Source: Vibrio gazogenes
Lineage (GTDB): Bacteria; Pseudomonadota; Gammaproteobacteria; Enterobacterales; Vibrionaceae
Direction: 5' to 3'
Assembly: GCF_002196515.1 (NCBI RefSeq)
Contig: NZ_CP018835.1
Location: forward strand, 2,294,001-2,358,000
DNA: 64,000 nucleotides
Below, piece after piece: positions 60,362 to 64,000 of the stretch. The stretch's first letter is position 1, and the number at the start of each line of letters is the position of its first letter. The translations under genes and the position numbers were made by a program. A model generated the notes under the pieces. The model saw only the letters and a list, made by a program, of their open reading frames with translations, was not told where the DNA came from and made no database searches.

Positions 60362-61237
60362 ATGGCAAAGGATCAGGTTGTGACTCGTTTACCCGTCAAA
60401 CAAGTGCGTTCGTCTGTGAAGGTCGATGCGTCAGAACAAATCAGCTACCACTTCACGAAATCTCAGTTGCAGGCCGGAGAAGTCGCATTGGTCGGTGCTG
60501 GCCCGGGAGATCCGGAATTACTCACGGTCAAAGCAGTTAGCTTTCTTCAGCAAGCCGACGTCGTTTTATATGACTATTTGGTCTCAGAGGAGATTATGTC
60601 TCTGGTGCCGGACAGTACGATTCTGGTGTGTGTCGGGAAACGAGCCGGACATCATAGTGTGCCGCAGGAGAAGACCAATCAGCTATTGGTCGATTTTGCC
60701 AGACAGGGGCACCGAGTCGTACGAATTAAAGGCGGAGACCCGTTTATTTTTGGACGAGGCGGTGAAGAACTGGAACGTTTGTTCGATGCCAGTATTCGTT
60801 TTCAAGTGGTTCCCGGTATTACCGCTGCTGCCGGGGCGACCGCCTATGCCGGAATTCCCCTGACACACCGGGATTATGCGCAGTCTGCCATTTTCGTTAC
60901 CGGCCATGTCCGTGCAGAGCAAGATGAAATGGATTGGTCAACCCTGGCTCGGGGACGGCAGACCCTTGTGATCTATATGGGATTGATGAAATCCGGATAT
61001 ATCAGGGAGCAGTTACTTCAGCATGGACGGGATGGCGAGACACCTGTTGCCGTGATTGAACGAGGAACACAGGCCGCGCAGAAGCTGTTTCGAGGCACAT
61101 TGAATCATTTGCCACAGTTGGCTGCTCAGGCTGATTCGCCCGCTTTAATTGTGATTGGTGAAGTGGTTTCACTGGCCGACAAACTCAATTGGTTCAACAG
61201 TACACAGGAAGCAACAGCCAGTTCTTTGTATGCATAA
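60362..61237 (+). CDS. cobA: Uroporphyrinogen-III C-methyltransferase
   Basis: A 291-residue SUMT that makes precorrin-2 for siroheme, the cofactor of sulfite reductase. [37 protein letters not shown] and [20 protein letters not shown] are the SAM-binding blocks. About 35 extra residues precede the core. Upstream GTG 60350 is possible; GGAG at 60352 suits ATG 60362. It precedes cysDN by 96 bases, a link with sulfate assimilation. Confidence 0.93.
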   Translation: MAKDQVVTRLPVKQVRSSVKVDASEQISYHFTKSQLQAGEVALVGAGPGDPELLTVKAVSFLQQADVVLYDYLVSEEIMSLVPDSTILVCVGKRAGHHSVPQEKTNQLLVDFARQGHRVVRIKGGDPFIFGRGGEELERLFDASIRFQVVPGITAAAGATAYAGIPLTHRDYAQSAIFVTGHVRAEQDEMDWSTLARGRQTLVIYMGLMKSGYIREQLLQHGRDGETPVAVIERGTQAAQKLFRGTLNHLPQLAAQADSPALIVIGEVVSLADKLNWFNSTQEATASSLYA

Positions 61238-61333
61238 ATAAATCAGTCATCCAGATTCAGTCATGGATGATTTATTCACTCAGAAACCGAATTGCATAAC
61301 ACACTCATCTTGTGAGTCAAAAGGAAGCAAGAG

Positions 61334-62242
61334 ATGGATCAACAACGATTAACTCATTTAAAACAACTAGAAGCTGAAAGTATTCACATTATTCGTGAAG
61401 TTGCAGCCGAATTCGGCAACCCGGTGATGATGTATTCCATCGGAAAAGATTCATCGGTGATGCTACATCTGGCTCGCAAAGCTTTCTATCCGGGCAAGAT
61501 TCCGTTTCCGCTCCTGCATGTCGATACGAACTGGAAGTTTCGTGAAATGATCGATTTCCGCGATAAAACCGCACAAAAGTACGGCTTTGAGCTTCTGGTC
61601 CATAAAAACCCCGAAGGGCTCGAAATGGGGATCAACCCGTTTGTTCACGGGAGTTCCAAACATACCGATATTATGAAAACCCAGGGCCTGAAACAGGCAT
61701 TGAACCAATATGGATTCGATGCTGCATTCGGTGGCGCGCGTCGGGATGAAGAAAAGTCCCGTGCCAAAGAGCGAGTCTATTCATTCCGGGATAAGAATCA
61801 TACCTGGGATCCCAAAAACCAGCGTCCGGAGATCTGGCATACCTATAACGGGCAGATTAACAAAGGTGAGAGTATTCGGGTGTTCCCTTTGTCAAACTGG
61901 ACTGAACTGGACATATGGCAATATATCTATCTGGAAGGCATTGATATTGTGCCACTTTACTTCGCTGAAAAGCGGCCTGTCGTTGAACGTGACGGGATGT
62001 TAATCATGGTTGACGATGATCGGATGGAGATTTTGCCGGGTGAAGTGATCGAGAATAAATCAGTCCGTTTCCGGACACTCGGGTGTTATCCGCTGACCGG
62101 AGCCATTGAATCGACGGCAAGCACATTGCCTGAAATCATCGAAGAGATGCTGGTGGCAACGTCCAGTGAGCGGCAAGGACGAGCGATCGACCATGATCAG
62201 TCCGGATCCATGGAATTGAAAAAACGTCAGGGCTATTTCTAA
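61334..62242 (+). CDS. cysD: Sulfate adenylyltransferase subunit 2
   Basis: A 302-residue PP-loop protein forming APS from sulfate and [23 protein letters not shown] is the PP-loop, and [20 protein letters not shown] is typical. It works with the GTPase CysN, 17 bases downstream. AAGGAAG stands before the ATG. Confidence 0.97.
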   Translation: MDQQRLTHLKQLEAESIHIIREVAAEFGNPVMMYSIGKDSSVMLHLARKAFYPGKIPFPLLHVDTNWKFREMIDFRDKTAQKYGFELLVHKNPEGLEMGINPFVHGSSKHTDIMKTQGLKQALNQYGFDAAFGGARRDEEKSRAKERVYSFRDKNHTWDPKNQRPEIWHTYNGQINKGESIRVFPLSNWTELDIWQYIYLEGIDIVPLYFAEKRPVVERDGMLIMVDDDRMEILPGEVIENKSVRFRTLGCYPLTGAIESTASTLPEIIEEMLVATSSERQGRAIDHDQSGSMELKKRQGYF

Positions 62243-62259
62243 GGGGCGAGGGAAGTTTT

Positions 62260-63687
62260 ATGAATAGTGCAGTTCAAGCTCAGTTAACTGAGTTAGGTAT
62301 TGAAGGTTATTTGGATCAACACCAACACAAATCGTTACTTAGATTTCTGACATGTGGGTCTGTCGATGACGGTAAGAGTACGTTGATCGGTCGGTTGCTT
62401 CACGATTCCAAGCAGATCTACGAAGATCAACTGGCGGCTGTTCATTCAGATAGTCAGCGCGTCGGTACAACCGGTGAGCGTCCGGATCTGGCATTGCTGG
62501 TGGATGGATTGCAGGCTGAACGCGAACAAGGGATTACCATTGATGTCGCATATCGCTATTTTTCAACACAGAAACGTAAGTTCATTATCGCTGATACACC
62601 GGGACATGAGCAGTACACGCGCAATATGGCAACCGGTGCTTCGACATGTGATTTAGCGATTATTCTGATTGATGCACGGAAAGGCGTGTTGGATCAGACC
62701 CGTCGTCACTCGTTCATTTCCAATCTATTGGGTTTGAGACACTTTGTGGTGGCGGTCAACAAGATGGATTTGGTCGATTATTCTCAGGAGCGTTTTGAAG
62801 CCATTCGCCAAGAATATCTTGAATTCTCCCGACATTTACAGGGAGACACGGACATTCAGATCATTCCGATCTCAGCGTTGGAAGGGGACAATGTTGTTGA
62901 GAAAAGTCAGCACATGCATTGGTATCAAGGCCCCTCTTTGCTGGATTTATTAGAAACTGTCGATGTCGATCAGCTCAAAGGAACAGGAGCATTTCGTTTC
63001 CCTGTTCAATATGTCAACCGACCAAATCTCGATTTTCGTGGGTTTGCCGGTACCGTTGCATCAGGGGTTATCCGCCCCGGGGACAAAGTGAAGGTATTAC
63101 CGTCGGGTAAATCTTCCACTGTTGCCCGTATCGTCACTTTTGATGGCGATTTGGAACAGGCATATACCGGTCAAGCTGTAACGCTAACGCTGAATGATGA
63201 AATTGATATCAGTCGTGGCGATTTGATCGTCCTTGAGGATGCCCAACTCGATACAACCAACCATTTATTGGCAGACGTCGTTTGGATGACAGAGCAGCCA
63301 TTACAGGCTGGCCGGGATTACGACATCAAAATTGCAGGTCATAAAACGATTGGTCAGGTGACGTCGATCCGTCACCAATACGATATCAATAACCTCTCGA
63401 CTTATCAGGCCGAATCTCTACCGCTCAATGGCATTGGTTTATGTGAATGGCGGTTCAATCAGGCGATTGCTCTCGATAAATATCTCGATAGTGCTGATAC
63501 GGGGGGCTTTATTATTATTGACCGACTGACCAATGTAACTGTTGGCGCAGGTCTGGTTCGTGACAGCCTACAAACGGTGGCGCAAACGCAGGGCGATGTC
63601 TCTGAATTTGAGCTGGAACTGAATGCACTGATTCGTAAGCACTTCCCACACTGGGGTGCGAAAGATATCAGTCAATTACTGAAGTAG
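62260..63687 (+). CDS. cysN: Sulfate adenylyltransferase subunit 1 (GTPase)
   Basis: A 475-residue elongation-factor-like GTPase that drives APS formation. The GTP sites are [26 protein letters not shown] and NKMDLV. Two beta-barrel domains follow ([20 protein letters not shown]). The APS kinase is not fused; it may follow outside the window. Confidence 0.97.
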   Translation: MNSAVQAQLTELGIEGYLDQHQHKSLLRFLTCGSVDDGKSTLIGRLLHDSKQIYEDQLAAVHSDSQRVGTTGERPDLALLVDGLQAEREQGITIDVAYRYFSTQKRKFIIADTPGHEQYTRNMATGASTCDLAIILIDARKGVLDQTRRHSFISNLLGLRHFVVAVNKMDLVDYSQERFEAIRQEYLEFSRHLQGDTDIQIIPISALEGDNVVEKSQHMHWYQGPSLLDLLETVDVDQLKGTGAFRFPVQYVNRPNLDFRGFAGTVASGVIRPGDKVKVLPSGKSSTVARIVTFDGDLEQAYTGQAVTLTLNDEIDISRGDLIVLEDAQLDTTNHLLADVVWMTEQPLQAGRDYDIKIAGHKTIGQVTSIRHQYDINNLSTYQAESLPLNGIGLCEWRFNQAIALDKYLDSADTGGFIIIDRLTNVTVGAGLVRDSLQTVAQTQGDVSEFELELNALIRKHFPHWGAKDISQLLK

Positions 63688-63694
63688 GCTGCTT

Positions 63695-63717
63695 GAAAGG
63701 GTGATTTTCACCCTTTC
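63695..63717. other. Hairpin after cysN
   Basis: Ten-bp stem GAAAGGGTGA / TCACCCTTTC, 3-base loop, no T run, 13 bases before the next gene. Probably a transcript-processing or stability element inside the operon. Confidence 0.6.
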
Positions 63718-63730
63718 TGAGGGATGTGAG

Positions 63731-64000
63731 ATGTGGGAACAAGGGGTGATAATTGCAATTCTATGCGGTGTGGTTGCCTGTTTGCTGCTTACGCGAGTTA
63801 AACCGAGTTTGATCTTTGCAGGTGCTGCTTTTATCACTTTTATTGCAGGTCTGATTGATATCAATGACTTAGCTGCAAATTTCACCAATTCATCCCTACT
63901 GACGCTGATTTTATTGATTCTGGCTTCTGCCGGACTGGAAAAGACACGACTCATCAGTTGGATCAGTAGCAATATCTCTGAAGGGCGGCTCGGCACTGTG
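63731..64000 (+). CDS. SLC13-type permease, 3' end outside window
   Basis: The first 90 residues of a membrane protein: MWEQGVIIAILCGVVACLLL is the first helix, followed by SLIFAGAAFITFIAGLIDIN and SLLTLILLILASAGLEKTRL. Vibrios commonly carry an SLC13/TrkA-C permease between cysN and cysC, so sulfate uptake is a plausible role. Start ATG 63731 with a purine-rich GAGGGATG upstream. Confidence 0.8.
   Translation, partial: MWEQGVIIAILCGVVACLLLTRVKPSLIFAGAAFITFIAGLIDINDLAANFTNSSLLTLILLILASAGLEKTRLISWISSNISEGRLGTV

Overview
The window is a stretch of a gammaproteobacterial chromosome, very probably Vibrionaceae and most likely the larger chromosome of a Vibrio. The support is gene order and content: pabA, argD/astC, astA and crp together; prkB-yheU-yheT-yheS with kefGB-yheV-slyD; purA followed directly by motX (sodium-driven polar flagellum) and rnr-rlmB; then the full S10-spc-alpha ribosomal superoperon. 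I cannot name the species from sequence alone.

Layout. 1-3.4 kb: two secreted polysaccharidases, a GH5 mannanase-like enzyme (5' end outside the window) and a GH44 endoglucanase with a (Asp-Pro-Thr)9 linker and a C-terminal cellulose-binding-like module. 3.6-5.7 kb: two small exported proteins with similar layout and a MetE C-terminal-domain-like methyltransferase. 5.8-21.1 kb: an accessory biosynthetic cluster, described next. 21.2-25.2 kb: pabA, argD/astC, astA and a DUF1338 gene. 25.3-31 kb: crp, prkB, yheU, yheT, a TIGR02444-type gene and yheS on the minus strand. 31.2-41.2 kb: kefG-kefB-yheV, slyD, an isoaspartyl peptidase, purA, motX, rnr and rlmB. 41.3-55.3 kb: 28 ribosomal, secretion and RNA-polymerase genes from rpsJ to rplQ. 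55.3-64 kb: a DUF2780 gene, fklB, an OapA/YtfB-like LysM protein, elaA, cpdB, then cobA-cysD-cysN and the start of an SLC13-type permease.

The most interesting region is 5.8-21.1 kb. A TetR-type regulator precedes ten or eleven tightly packed, often overlapping genes: an acyl carrier protein with an unusual C-terminal extension; two ketosynthase/chain-length-factor-like pairs (in each pair the first enzyme keeps Cys-His-His and the second has lost it); a 952-residue fusion of a class-III aminotransferase to an acyl-ACP-reductase-like domain; two short-chain dehydrogenases; and an export set of a beta-barrel protein, a LolA-like periplasmic protein and an RND/MMPL transporter. The natural reading is a dedicated type II fatty-acid or polyketide line that releases its chain from the ACP as an aldehyde, transaminates it to a primary alkylamine (as proposed for TamH in tambjamine biosynthesis), and moves the lipid product to the outer membrane or outside. 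I do not recognise the whole cluster as a characterised one. Matching 16-bp palindromes fitting TAGGTC-N4-GACCTA lie between the -35 and -10 boxes of both the regulator's own promoter and the cluster promoter, so the TetR protein probably controls both.

Other regulatory sites read from sequence: a sigma-28-type promoter before motX, a PurR-type box before purA, the alpha-operon leader before rpsM, the promoters of the S10, spc and alpha operons, and a run of intrinsic terminators. No tRNA, rRNA, insertion sequence, integrase or CRISPR array was seen.
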